From assembly GCA_026119855.1 (NCBI GenBank), contig JAOWBW010000487.1, positions 124,001 to 188,000 of the forward strand: a DNA stretch of 64,000 bases. Direction: 5' to 3'. The translations under genes and the position numbers were made by a program. Of the stretch, positions 53,549-64,000 are shown in pieces; the first letter of the stretch is position 1, and each line of letters starts with the position of its first letter. A model generated the notes under the pieces. That model worked only from the letters and a program-made list of their open reading frames with translations, ran no database searches and was not told where the DNA came from. The DNA is from Campanula takesimana. Taxonomy: Eukaryota; Streptophyta; Magnoliopsida; Asterales; Campanulaceae.

Positions 53549-55025
53549 TTAAAGATTTTCTAGAGGAGGCACTTCTTGATAATCATTGAAATCTTCATTG
53601 AAGGTGATGTTTCGAACTGGATCAACGGTTTGAATGTGGACAAAAGATAGCGGTTCACCAGCAACATCATTTGCGGTTTGACTGGATGCGGCTGGAGAAC
53701 CTGATGGAGCGGTTTGAGTAAGTTGGTCATCAGCTGCTGTATGATTAGGGTAAGATGTACCTGTCTCAAAACCACTAAAATCATCAGCAACATTTGGAGC
53801 CATATGTGGCTCAAGAAGATCATGTTCATCAAATGTAACATGGACAGACTCTACAATTTTTAATGAAGTCTTATTGAAACAATGAAAATCTTTAGAGTGT
53901 TTTGAATAACCAACAAAAATACCTACATCGGCCTTAGCATCAAATTTACCTCGATGCTCTCTGCCATTGTATAAGATGTAGCATTTGCATCCAAATATCT
54001 TAAAGAAGGCAATGTTGGGTGATCTGCCTCTCTACAATTCATAAGGAGTTTTGTTGTGAACTTTGATGATGAGGGAGCGGTTCTGGGTGAAACATGCGGT
54101 ATTGACAGCTTCGGCCCAGAAGTACTTGGGAAGCTTTGCTTCTGCAATCATGGTCTTCCCGGCTTCAATCAAAGTCCTGTTCTTTCTTTCTACAACTCCA
54201 TTCTGTTGTGGAACCCCAGCGGCAGAGAAGTTATGATCAATTCCATGATCATCACAATATTGGGCAACACCATTGCTTGTAAACTCGGTTCCATTATCTG
54301 AACGCACAGCAACAATGTCATCCAATTTCTGAGTTTGGAGCTGTCTAAATAGAGCGGCTACGATGCCATAAGTATCATCTTTTGAGGCCATCATTTCCAC
54401 CCATGTATATCTTGAAAAGTCATCAACAACCACCAAGGTATAGCGGTTTCCTCCTATGCTGGCGGTTGGGACAGGTCCAAATAAATCCATGTGAAGGAGT
54501 TGTAAGCAGCGGTTCGTTGAAGGCGCGGTTTTGCTTGGAAATGACTGTTTGGGCTGTTTACCAAGCTGGCATGCTTTACAATTTCTTATCATGGTGATCA
54601 GCCACTTTAGATAGTCCTTTGACGAGACCGTCCCTTTGCAGTTTTGCTAGATACTTGAAGTTCAAGTGGCTGAGCCTCTTATGCCATAACCAGCTGCTTT
54701 CACTTATATTTTTGGCTACAAAAGAGAGGTCAGCAATAGAAACAATATTACTCAAATCTATCATATATACATCACATGTTCTGTTGCCAGTCAGTAGTGA
54801 CACATTTTCAATAGTCACCTTTCCACGTTTGATAGCTCCATATCCTATGGTTTCTCCTTTTTTATTGTTACCAAACACTACTGGGGGGCCTCTCATACTG
54901 ATGAAATCACAAAGAAGTTCATTATCTCCAGTCATGTGTCGTGAGCAACCACTATCCAAGTACCAAAGATCCTTATTCTTCTTTGCGGTTCCAGCCATAA
55001 AGCATAAGATCTGAAAAATAAACAT
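53549..55025 (-). pseudogene. protease and integrase of element I
   Basis: From 55025 downward: protease-like W-Y-L-D-S-G-C-S-R-H-M-T-G-D, GAG-pre-integrase W-L-W-H-K-R-L-S-H-L-N, a frame change near 54590, then integrase with C-K-A-C, Asp in L-L-H-M-D-L-F-G, Asp in R-S-D-N-G-T-E-F and Glu in G-V-V-E-R-K-N-R to about 54032. Integrase C-terminal and spacer pieces follow in shifted frames (53923-54147 and 53549-53841). The three integrase acidic residues are present; several frameshifts make it non-functional. Confidence 0.85.
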
Positions 55026-55064
55026 TAAAGATTTTGGTCCCCCTTATTCTTTTGGGTCCTAGGG

Positions 55065-55865
55065 TTAGCAGCTTTTTGGGACCCACACCTGTTTGACCTT
55101 AGGATTTTTACGTCCCTTGGCATTGGGTGTGAACCTTAAAAGATAATGACCAGCACCATGACCATAATCAGCATAAATAGCACAATAAATAAATCCAGGT
55201 TTTGGTTGTGGTTTTACAAACCCTTTACTGACCTTCGATTTCTCATGTTTTACAGGGTCAGCGGTTTTGGCTTTAACAAAGATTACCTTCTTGAGTTCAA
55301 CCTTCCTCTTAGGTGCGGTTTTAGGGAAAATGATAGGAATTTCCTTAAACCGACTAGGAGCGGTTTCATCACTCAATACTTCCTTAGTTGCCTCAGCCGC
55401 TGTGGATTTCTCTTTCCAATTTGAATCTCTCCCAGTCTGGTTTTTAGGATACTCAAAGAAATAATTTTGCCTTTTAATTTCTTGTTTTGAGCCCTTTTTA
55501 CCAGCATGATTAACCTTAGGAATTTCTTTGGTTTGTTCAGTTGGTTTTACACCACCTTCGGCACAGAGACAAGGACACTTACACCCATCATCAGTTTTAA
55601 AACCTAATCCACTTTTCTCCTTAGAAAGAATTTTTGAATCAATGATTTGTTCCATGGTGACACCAGACTTAGTCCACACATCGGTCACTTTTTGAAGTTC
55701 ATCCCTTTGTGCAGTAAGCTCATGGATTTGGGTGAGAAATACCTCGGTTCTGTCCTTCAGATAGCGGTTTTCATCCACAATAGTAGATATCCCAGCAATT
55801 TGGAGCTTGAGGTTTTCAATTTCCTTCTTGTGGGATTTATTTATATTCACGTTGGGATTCTTCAA
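55065..55865 (-). pseudogene. gag-protease spacer with coiled coil, element I
   Basis: An open frame of 266 codons. Residues about 5-60 form a heptad-like coiled coil (E-I-E-N-L-K-L-Q-I...E-L-T-A-Q-R-D-E-L). The middle is lysine-rich and basic. Near the end is a degenerate zinc-knuckle-like stretch around Y-G-H-G-A-G-H-Y followed by K-Q-V-W-V-P-K, which in SIRE-like elements lies shortly before protease. Four copies of the AACCGC motif fall in this frame. It is the gag C-terminal region; there is no catalytic part. Confidence 0.65.
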
Positions 55866-56046
55866 GTTCCGCAGCCATTAGTTTATATGCCTTTTTAAGC
55901 ACAGTGTGTTGTTGACATATAATATTAGCACGTTCTAATACCTGATCATCATGGCTTTGGTCTGCTTGAACCTCAGGAGTGTAGTTTGGTGTTGTAGGAG
56001 CTTTGCTTAATCTAGCCTCAGGAGTCTTAGGTGAAACTGGCTTTAT

Positions 56047-57469
56047 TTATTGATTTGGCAGTGGAAGGCTTTCGTCAATTTCAATTCTTTCTTCAAATCC
56101 CATGAGGCAGAGATTAGCAGTTTCTTCATCATCACTTTTATCTGAGTCTGAACCCATCCATGTCAGCGGTTGATCTCGTTGGTCAGCTACCATTCCTTTT
56201 CTTTTCACGAACTTCTTGTTGAATGGTTTTTTTGCTGGCGTGGCTTCATAACGCGGTTTGGGATAAGTTAAAGCAAAGTGACCTGGCTGTCTGCAGTTAT
56301 AACAAACCATGTCATCCCTTTTCTTAGGATCTGCGGTTTTGTTGAATCTGGTTGGAGGGACAAACTTTGCAGGTCCTTTGGGGGATGGAAATTGAGATCT
56401 ATTGTTCTTCCTGAACTTGGTGTATTTCTTCACATACAACGCAAATTCTTCATTATCCATGTCATCAAAATCAACTTGACTAGAGCATGAAGATTGAGAT
56501 GCTACACCCTGAGAATAAGAACTTTGAGGAGGAGTGTAGGATTGATGAGACTGCTGATAAGATTGATGAGATTGAGGTTATGGTTGATGTGATTGAGAAT
56601 AGGATTGATGAAACTGCTGGTAATAATCAGGAGGTGCGGTTTGAGGATTGTATCTAGGAACATTTTGGTCAGGAGGAGCGGTTTACAAGTGGAGGTGAGG
56701 AGCGGCTTGATGATGGTCTGGATTGTAGACGGGTATGAGGTATTTTTGAATGCAGGTAGAGAGAGGGTCTTAAATCTGTTTTCGGTTTCATGGACCACTT
56801 CAAGCTTGAATTAAAAAACCTTCAGCATGGCATACAAGTGTCGAAGATCAAGAGCTTCCAAGTCCTTGTTGTCTTCAATGTTAGTAGTTTTGATCAGCCA
56901 TTTGCTACCAAGTGCTTGCATGAATCTCATGTTCAAATATGTATTAGAATAGAATGTCCAAGAGAAAAACAAACATTAACAATATCAATAAACCTCTCAT
57001 AGCATTGTCTAAGAGATTCCTTAGGATCTTTAACAAAATATTTAAAGAGCCTTCTCTGTTGATAGAGGCGGTTCTTCTTGGTATCTGAATCTCCATCCAG
57101 AAAGTCAACTATAGCATCCCAGGTAGCCTTTGCGGTTGTGCAGTGAAGCACCTTAGAATGAGTCCTCAAGTCAATAGCTGACACTAGCATGGACATAGCT
57201 TTTCCATCAAATTCCACATTGATGCGGTGTGCTTCAGTCCACCCACTTTCCAACTTCCTGATTTTAGCTTCTTCTCCTGCGGTTCCTACACGAGGATTAG
57301 CTTTCATAGGAACGTATGGTCCATCCTTAACCGCAGTCCACAGTCTACGATCACATGAAATCATGTGTTTCATCATCCTATTTTTCCAAAAGATAAAACT
57401 ATCTTCATCCAGAATCGGTAAGTGATTCGAATTGGATGTTTGCATCATATAGGTGTTTGTGTTTGCCAT
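56047..57469 (-). pseudogene. gag of SIRE-like element I
   Basis: The ATG at 57467-57469 (M-A-N-T-N-T-Y-M-M) starts gag, with F-W-K-N-R-M, T-A-K-A-T-W-D-A-I and Y-E-R-F capsid helices to about 56940. After frameshifts near 56800-56940 comes a Q/S/H-rich stretch (repeated H-Q-S-Y, about 56480-56660) with a CAA-to-TAA-like stop near 56578. Then F-A-L-Y-V-K-K-Y-T-K-F and a zinc knuckle C-Y-N-C...G-H-F-A whose last Cys is Tyr. The open frame ends at 56047. It is the capsid/nucleocapsid precursor, broken here. Confidence 0.82.
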
Positions 57470-57522
57470 TGGATCAGCACCCAAGCGATTAAGCTTGTAA
57501 AAAACAAGTTTTTGGTGGATAT

Positions 57523-57534
57523 GCTCTGATACCA
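57523..57534 (-). other. primer-binding site of element I (initiator tRNA-Met type)
   Basis: The minus strand reads TGGTATCAGAGC, two bases from the LTR edge at 57537. Confidence 0.9.
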
Positions 57535-57536
57535 CT

Positions 57537-58989
57537 TGTTGGTCCCAGAGGGAAACAAGGGTATAGAACCGCTAGAGGGGGGGGGGTGAATAGCGGTCCA
57601 AAACTTTTTCAAAATACCCTTAAAATCAACCGAGTACTTATCAGTTTGGCCAACTGCGGTTCAAAGCAAAAGAACCGAACTGATAAAATGCACAGCGGAG
57701 TTTGCGGTTTGGCCAAATAGGATAGTTAAAGAGTTTGGGCGGTTTGACTCAGGTTGAAAAAACACTATGATGCAACTGAATAGTTAAACTTAAAGTTCAA
57801 AGGAAAACACAACTCATCTTTCAGGTCATTTCGTATATGGAGACAAGTTAAGGACCACAAACAAGAAAGATAAATAACAAGACAGAAAATAAAGATCAAA
57901 CACACAAATTGAAGAGGTTCGTTCTTAAATGAACTATGTCCTCTACCTAGATGGTTAGTCTAGGATTTTCTAATAGCTATGAGACTTGTATTAATTTAGA
58001 GGAGGTTTTACAAGATGAATCTAAACCCTAAACAATAAGTCTAACCTAAGCTATAATAACAACCGGTGTATTCGAAGTATATAATCTATGTGATTATATA
58101 AATTGGGTGTGTGTGTGGAAAGAAATCAAATGCTCTAAGTATCTAAATGATGGTTTGAGCAAATGAAGAACTTTCTGTGTAAAGGCTGAGAATGGAAAGG
58201 TTGATGGCTTGAAGGTTGATGAAGGAATTATGGGTTTGCTAAGGAGATGGTTGAAGGTTTGAATATCTGGGTTTCAATCTTCAAAGCAAACTTGAATACT
58301 TGGGAATAAATCTCTTGAAGCTCATCAACCTTCATTGTTGAGGAATGAAGGCTATTTATAGGCAATGCACCCTTGTGACCGTTGGGTAAAGATTTGATTC
58401 AAATCTCCGGGTACAATTTGCTGTCGAAATCCCATTGGATGAGCTGTCATTTTCGTCCTTGGTTTTGTCTTGTAGTCCTTGGTGGTTGAGGCACCACTAC
58501 CTGTCATTTGTCCTTTGTTGCAGAAAGGACTAATGGTAAACAATTCAAACTGATAGACAAACCGACATTCCTTGCAGAAACTCTAAGTTAACTTAGAGTT
58601 ATTTTGACATGACATAATAACATTCCTTTATGGTTGAAGAGGGAATGTTTGTCTAAGGAATAAATGACATCTCTTTAATTCTTCAATAACTGTACTGCGG
58701 TTCCACCAGGCATAGGAGCGGTTTGAAGGATGAACTTGATGTGAGGTTTCATCAAAGCCACAGACTGCGGTTTGATGTAGGACTTAGGGTTCCATGCTGG
58801 CGGCTCAAAGATGACGTCTTGAGACACCAAACCGCGAGGAGTAAAACCGAACTATACTCAGCCTAGACAAACAAAAATCTAGAAATGGACTTATCTAAAA
58901 ATTGAAGTAAAACTTCATTACATGCGGTCATAAAGTCCATAAAAAGACACGTGGCATGGATCAATCAAATTAAGGTGGGTGTACTAACA
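57537..58989 (-). repeat. 5' LTR of element I
   Basis: It is 1453 bp, TGTTGGTCCC...GTACTAACA on the + strand, with the GCTAGAGGGGGG...TGAATAG block common in SIRE-like LTRs (about 57570-57595). Beyond it the sequence is gag of element H. The possible target duplication on this side is ATGAA (58990-58994). Several GCGGTT motifs occur here too (for example 57655, 57703, 57738, 58696, 58721 and 58766). Confidence 0.85.
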
Positions 58990-59097
58990 ATGAATCCTAA
59001 AAGCATCAATTTGTCCTTTCAGTGTTTTGATCATGTTGGCTATATCCTCGTTGGACCGGGAAGGATTGCCACCGTTGTTGTTGTTGTCGGAAGCCAT
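58990..59097 (-). pseudogene. gag N-terminus of element H (truncated)
   Basis: The ATG at 59095-59097 starts M-A-S-D-N-N-N-N-G-G and continues with the helical N-E-D-I-A-N-M-I-K-T-L-K-G-Q-I stretch. This parallels M-A-G-G-S-N-T-N-N and L-E-Q-L-A-T-M-V-Q-L-L-Q-E-Q-V at the start of gag in element D, so the start codon is well supported. The frame is cut after 36 codons by the LTR of element I at 58989. Confidence 0.75.
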
Positions 59098-60258
59098 TGG
59101 ACCTATTTGAAGAACACTGTTGATCTTGGGATGGCCCACAAACACCTTTTGAGTAAAATTATTCAACCCACTAACAGGAAAAAGACTCAACCACATAAGG
59201 AAAAAGTCTCTCTTTTTTATTTATTTATTTAAGTCGGAAGGACGTAGTCCTTTTGGGGATTTCTAGAGATAATAGTGGAATCGTCACACTAGTACATAGA
59301 CCATGTCGCGGTCCCAGGTACTCATCAGATTCCACTATGCTTGTGAGACCGAGATGTGATGGGATTAGACTAAATTAATGTCACAAAGAATACATGCGGG
59401 GACGGAGTTTTATTTTGTCCCATAGCAACAACGTGTTTCTTTTGGAAATGACATGTATGTTTTGATGACATTGTTTAGGGAAATCTCGACACATGAAAAC
59501 CGACTTGGTCAAAGAGTGTTAGACCCTAACTAGAATGTATTGGCTTGTGCTCGGCTAAAGAGAGGTTAAAGGCCACCCCCGGAATGTATTCATGAACTAC
59601 GCCATGGGCTGACGTTTACCGCTTCGAGAGAGTCAAGGTCGGGTGGAGCTTGAAACTCTCTAGGATGGGCCTCGACGGGTTTGGCGTTATGAACTTTGTG
59701 CGGCTCTATAGTGAGCAATTCATAGGAGTTGAAAGTGCATGTGTGTGAGGTCAAGCCAAGTAACAAAACCTTTTTTTTTCAAAAGAAAAGAAAATAAAAT
59801 AAGTACATATTTACAAATTTCGAATTACCCGTGTGACCGATAAAAATGAACAGAAATTAAAACAATTATGTGCAGGCAACTGTGCCCACACACCATCATT
59901 CTGCCATGTTCTGGACTCTGTTCTGTTTCTGAAAAATGCCCATAAGCACGCGCGGGAAGTTAGAGTGGGAGGCACGCGCCTCAGAGCGTGAGGGACAGAG
60001 GCGCCCAATTCTGGGTAAAAACCTGCAAACTCATGGGTTCAAGGGATTGCCTTGACCCGAAATAGTAACTTTTCCCCTCCATAAACTGTTGGCACAAATA
60101 ACATGGATTTGAAGGACATGATGTAGTGCGGGCGCTTCAGGTGGTTAGGGTCGGAGGCGCGCGCCTTCTGCTAAGAAGACCCTTTGTCACAAGAATGCCC
60201 GCAGAAAACAGATAAAAGAACACCAAAAATAAAAACGCAAGTTTAACCCTCTATGCTC
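59098..60258 (-). other. 5' leader of element H
   Basis: This is noncoding leader of 1.16 kb similar in order to the leaders of D and B/C (GTCCTTTTGGGG, CGTCACACTAGTA and TTAGACCCTAACTAGAAT-type blocks), with GC-rich motifs at about 59945-60010 and 60130-60165. No gene is seen. Confidence 0.8.
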
Positions 60259-60276
60259 TCCCCAGCGGAGTCGCCA
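60259..60276 (-). other. primer-binding site of element H
   Basis: The minus strand reads TGGCGACTCCGCTGGGGA, one base from the LTR at 60278, the same as in B/C and D. Confidence 0.85.
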
Positions 60277-60277
60277 C

Positions 60278-61256
60278 TGTAGATACCCCGGGAAAACCAC
60301 GACTTGGCTAGAGCGGTGAATTATCCTAGGATGTCTATTTGGTTTTGGATATTAGAGTCGCCACCTATGTTTTTAAAGGAACATAAGAAAACCTAAGAAA
60401 AATAGCCTATTTGTTACGAAAACCAGAGATTCGGAAAGAAACGGGTTCGGGGGTTAGGTTACAGAGTGGGAAGTACTTAAACACCCACTCCGCCCAGCTA
60501 AGGCCGGTCTTGCTACTAAAGGTTTTCTAAGAATGAAAAAATCCTTTTATTAACATAAACTTGTGCTAACAATTACATTTAAGAGAAATAAAGGAGAATT
60601 AAAATGTAGTTTAAAATGTAGGGAGATAACCGTTAACCAACTTCATTGTAATGAAGCGATCATTTGGTCATGTCCCAATTGATGGGGATTGCATACATTA
60701 AGATACACAAAAGGAATAAGAAATAAAAGAGTTGTACCTTGTTGGGAAGAAGATGAAGACTCCAAACTTGGTGAGAAAATAGAGTGTTTTAGAGAGAAAA
60801 GTGTGTAGAGATTTAATAGAGTTTTTGTGGTCTATTTTGGTGTCCAATCTTCCTCCTTTCAAATGGTGGAGAAGGGGGGGGGGGGTTATAGGTGGAAAGA
60901 GGATGTTTTTGGTGCCAAAACAGGGTCAACAAAGAGGGATTTTCCGGGAAAAATCATGTAAATTGATCAAGGGAGAGATTCTTGGAGAGAATCCGTAACC
61001 GAAGCCCAGAAGCACGCGCCTCCGGCCTTTAGGGCGGAAGGCGCACGCGTTTGACCTCAAAGTACAGATGCGCCTGACTCTGAAAAGGCATTTTTGACAG
61101 AATGGACTGAAAAGTTAGAATTGTTATTCAATTTAGCCCTCAGACTTAACAGAGTCTGTCAGAAACTTAATGGAAGTAACAGAAACTAACGAAACAAGTT
61201 AAATAAAAATACTATGTATGCAATCAGGGTGAGCGGTCCAAGGCGGGGTGTCTACA
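60278..61256 (-). repeat. 5' LTR of element H
   Basis: It is 979 bp, TGTAGATACC...TGTCTACA on the + strand. It carries the decamer GAGTCGCCAC at 60355-60364 (87 bp from the border copy), GC-rich motifs at about 61005-61075 and a G-run at about 60877-60886. Confidence 0.9.
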
Positions 61257-62182
61257 TAAGACGGATGAGAAAGGAAACATTTTTTAGATTTTTGGGGAAA
61301 GAAGTTTTATATGCAAAATGGGGAAAGTTTAATATTTAAACAACTTATTTATCTTTTTGTTTTTTGTTTTTTTTTGTTTCAAAATTTGAAGCTCAAGCAA
61401 CGCACAAACCTATGAATGCCGGACAAGCACCTTGCTTTGTTTTGACACGTATTTCAATTGAATCCTGGAATAGTGGATACCGTCTCCAAAGTATAGGACC
61501 AACGTTTTTCACATGTACTATTGGCCGTCCAAGCCCCTAGCGAAGGTCTATACTCTTTCTGGGATCCACCATTCGATTACAGTCTATGTGAGGGTCTTGG
61601 CAATTTCAAGTCAATCCAAGAATTCCACAAAATATCCACAATTGAGGTTGTTTATAACATTTTTTGGGAAACTCATAGGATTGAAGGGAAATTGCTACAC
61701 AAAAACCGGCATGAAGTCAAGGACGTGTCATTTTGAAAACATGGACTCGAGGCTTCGGAAGGGAAGGCTAGGCTTATACCCATCGCAACGACAAGTAGAC
61801 GCGCTTTGGGGTGGGAATGTCAAACGCGGACCCTATTGGGAAGTCGATGAGCTCCCTTATGTCCTCGGGTGACACTCCCTAAGGTTGGTACGGTTCTACA
61901 TCGCAAGTTCAAAAATGTGCACGTGTGTGAAGCATCTACACTTTTGAAAAGATTCTTTTTTTTTTTTAAAAGCAAACAAGAAAAAAAGAAATCTTTTTTG
62001 TTTTTTCATTTTTTTCTTTGTTTTTCATTTTAAGTGAACATTCCCCACACATATATATACATACAAGAGGTAAAATAAACGTCCCTACAAAAAAGATGTT
62101 AGGCATAAATATATACAAACAAGGCAAAGCATATAAAGCATGGCATGCACAAAAATTAGAGTCTAGCCCACTTAAAAAAATG
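61257..62182 (-). other. leader region of element J
   Basis: This is mostly AT-rich sequence with T-runs (61950-62035). No gag is present. It lies between the LTR of H and the primer site of J. Confidence 0.55.
61503..61872 (+). pseudogene. unidentified coding-like fragment in J leader
   Basis: Two overlapping plus frames (to 61735 and to 61872) give peptide-like sequence with F-W-D-P-P-F, I-E-V-V-Y-N-I-F-W-E-T-H and Q-R-Q-V-D-A-L-W-G-G. I do not recognise a family. The W-D-P and following hydrophobic pattern faintly recalls the plant mobile domain type ORFs, but this is too weak to call. A frameshift would be needed near 61700. It may be chance. Confidence 0.2.
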
Positions 62183-62200
62183 TCCCCAGCAGAGTCGCCA
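62183..62200 (-). other. primer-binding site of element J
   Basis: The minus strand reads TGGCGACTCTGCTGGGGA, one base different from the sites of B/C, D and H. Confidence 0.8.
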
Positions 62201-62201
62201 C

Positions 62202-63194
62202 TGTGAGATCCCGCGCTCAAAGTTAATCCGCGCTAGGTTTCCCATGATGGTTTCCTCTCGAAGTTTTTAACAAATGCAAGAGACGCCACCTCGCTTTATT
62301 TTAGGAAAAACGAAGACAAAAATTTTTTGTTTAGAGAAGTAGGTTCAGGGGCTAAGTTACGAGAAGAGAAGGGGTTAGGCACTCTCCTCGCCTATGATGG
62401 TCTCTAGCATGCATGCCCCCTAAATTCATTTTATGCCTTGTTTTATGCCTTAACAAAAATGGTGGTTTTATGTACAAAGGCGTCCTCCTATTCTAGGTAT
62501 GTTTGCTTAAACTCACAAATGAGAGTCGGTTTGGGTGGATTCTCACTTGGTTTTGAAAATGGTTTTGAGCATTCATATCAAGTAAAGTAAAACAAAAAAA
62601 GGGTTGGGGTATTATTATGTACAAATGGTGAATAAATGGGAGACAAATCCCGTATCAAAAACAATTGTCCAAATTTAAGTCCATGTCCAGTTTAAGGATT
62701 GTTGTCCAATCTCTTTTGATGTACATATCTTAAAAGTCATTAAATATGGAAATAAATGGTCAGTACTTCTTCCTAACATGTTAATCATCAACCATGAATT
62801 TTTTCTTGATTTTAGGAGCATTTTATGATGTCCAAACAAGTTAAGCAAAATGAACTTAAAAGCAGTTAGAAACAGAAAATATGGTGTACATCCACAAAAG
62901 ATATATCATTTGCATCATGAAAAACTGGAAAATAGGGAAATCACCAATCAAGAAACTTGTTCATAATATCTTTAACCTTAAGCATAACAAGTTGCAAGTC
63001 CAGAAAGCAAGATTAAGCATCTCAAAACACATTTGACATTTTAATATCAGAACAGCAAGTACATCAATCTGAGAGCAAAGAGTTGAAACAAAAAATGCAA
63101 AGAGCCAATTATACTTGTTGGAAAACTATGATCTTTTACGGACTAAGACCAAAAACCAGGTTTTATATGAATAATGGAGATGACAAGACAGAAT
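62202..63194 (-). repeat. 5' LTR of element J (interrupted by K)
   Basis: It starts TGTGAGATCC on the + strand; the end is not in the window because copia LTR K is inserted at 63195. GAGACGCCAC, one mismatch from the primer-border decamer, lies at 62280-62289, 88 bp from the border copy. No gene is seen. Confidence 0.65.
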
Positions 63195-64000
63195 TGTTGG
63201 TGTATATGCCCTAGGCATGTTATTTTGCACATTGTTTTACAATGTTTATTATCACTTTTCATTTATATAAAGAGATGTTTTGGATTATTATTTATTGTTT
63301 CATGTTTTGTTATAATAATCTCCGTCCCTAGTACTTATGAAGTACTAGTATAAGTTTAATTCGATGATCATATGATAATCATGTGTATAGGATACAAGTT
63401 AAACTTATGGGTATGTATTGGGGAACATATACTGGACATGACCCAAAGATGAGGTTTATGTCATGGTCAAAATATCATAATTAAACCTCTAATAGTTATA
63501 TCATTAGAATCCTTGTACCTTAGATTATTGTGATCTTCCACATAATGGAAATCATGTTTGACATATTCAAACATCACTCTTAACCAAGTGATTATAAAGG
63601 ATATGATTGGCATGATCGAAGCTATGTAAGGAAGTGTAATAAGTCAAGATGAAATTTGTCCCTCTTTATGAAAGATGTCAGGCTTGGGCCCCTCGATGAA
63701 TAGTGTTGATGAAATGCATGGCCGTGCTCAAATGAATTGATGTGATCGATGTCATTTGTGTTATCAAACTATTTGGGATCGAGAAAAGTATTGGGCATTG
63801 TAAGTTGACCATTGACCATGGCTTACGCTCAATGACATCAAGGACAAAAAGATTGTGAATATGTTCTATGAAGGATTAACGATCTTTGATAAAGTTGTAT
63901 CATTTGGGTAGTCATGATGGCCTGCTAGGGTACGCTCATGATTTATGAGGACAAAATGTGTTTGGACTCATTGCCAAATTGATATAATCCTATGGGGTCA
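63195..64000 (+). mobile_element. copia LTR K, running off the right edge
   Basis: It starts TGTTGGTGTATATGCCCTAG and aligns with the LTR of element F over most of its length (for example TTTATGTCATGGTC, GTAAGTTGACCATTGACCATGGCTTACG, ATGATTTATGAG...AATGTGTTTGG blocks). It is clearly diverged from F and G, hence a third related family. The likely target base run before it is AGAAT (63190-63194). Whether a full element follows cannot be seen. Confidence 0.85.

Larger units (their letters stand above)
52848..58989 (-). mobile_element. SIRE-like Ty1/copia element I, 3' end missing
   Basis: It is a minus-strand copia element with 5' LTR (57537-58989), primer site, gag, protease, integrase and the first half of RT. 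It is cut at 52848 by element E. RNase H, 3' UTR and 3' LTR are not in the window. The protease block W-Y-L-D-S-G-C-S-R-H-M-T-G and the K-R-L-S-H-L-N-F block are typical of the SIRE/Maximus group. It shows a strong excess of the hexamer GCGGTT on the + strand over its whole length. Confidence 0.87.
58990..61256 (-). mobile_element. Tat-lineage element H, 5' end only
   Basis: It is a minus-strand element with 5' LTR (60278-61256), primer site (60259-60276), leader (59098-60258) and the first 36 codons of gag (58990-59097), then cut by element I. It is related to B/C and D in LTR, primer site and leader. Confidence 0.85.
61257..63194 (-). mobile_element. Tat-like element J, 5' LTR and leader only
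   Basis: It is a minus-strand element recognised by the primer site (62183-62200), an LTR starting TGTGAGATCC at 62202 and running right to the insertion of K at 63195, and leader sequence (61257-62182) up to the LTR of H. The LTR shares the (G)TTAGG...AGAGACGCCACC block with the other Tat LTRs, but most of it is different, so it is another family. Confidence 0.65.

Noticed and set aside
56502..56798. Minus-strand ORF rich in Leu, Ile, Asn and Pro
   Set aside because: It is in the wrong frame for gag of element I. The true frame here gives the Q/S/H-rich gag linker with repeated H-Q-S-Y.
1..64000. Host protein-coding genes, tRNA or rRNA genes
   Set aside because: I looked on both strands and all recognisable coding segments belong to retrotransposons. 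The tRNA-like matches are only primer-binding sites of 12-18 bases.

Overview
The window is plant nuclear DNA, very probably from a eudicot, and consists almost entirely of LTR retrotransposons. I see no convincing host gene, tRNA or rRNA. The evidence is Ty1/copia and Ty3/gypsy polyproteins, LTRs bounded by TG...CA with 5-bp target-site duplications (TSDs), tRNA primer-binding sites, and a block of the plant telomere repeat TTTAGGG. The species cannot be named from what is visible.

Left two thirds (1-45776): a nest four levels deep. Element A is a Tat-lineage Ty3/gypsy element on + (gag-protease at 1-4504, then RT, two RNase H domains, integrase, an antisense ORF and satellite-like arrays at 39213-45776). 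It is split by element B/C, a Tat element on - (4505-39212, TSD GATCC). Inside B/C lie a Ty1/copia element G on - (6222-14771, TSD GCGGG), a truncated head-to-head Tat element D on + (21110 to about 34642) and a solo LTR S (35383-37758, TSD AATAA). Element D is itself split by a young Ty1/copia element F on + (26208-34595, TSD GAATC).

Right third (45777-64000): a second series of nested or truncated elements. E is a chromodomain Ty3/gypsy element on + (45777-52847). It abuts I, a SIRE-like copia element on - (52848-58989). I interrupts H, a Tat element on - (58990-61256). H abuts J, another Tat-like element on - (61257-63194). The LTR of J is interrupted by K, a copia LTR that runs off the right edge. 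For I, H and J only one side is present, so a deletion or rearrangement near 45777 is likely.

How the parts work together: each element carries, or once carried, gag (particle protein), protease, reverse transcriptase, RNase H and integrase for copy-and-paste transposition. The Tat elements add a second, archaeal-type RNase H and an antisense ORF of the plant-mobile-domain/DUF7745 kind. Nearly all copies are broken by stops and frameshifts. The most interesting signals are short and lie outside ordinary gene annotation: a telomere-repeat patch inside an RT gene, GC-rich short motifs specific to each family that have been exchanged between related LTRs, a strand-biased GCGGTT motif spread over element I, covarying stem-loops between pol and the antisense ORF, and a primer-site-like decamer in the LTRs of all Tat elements.
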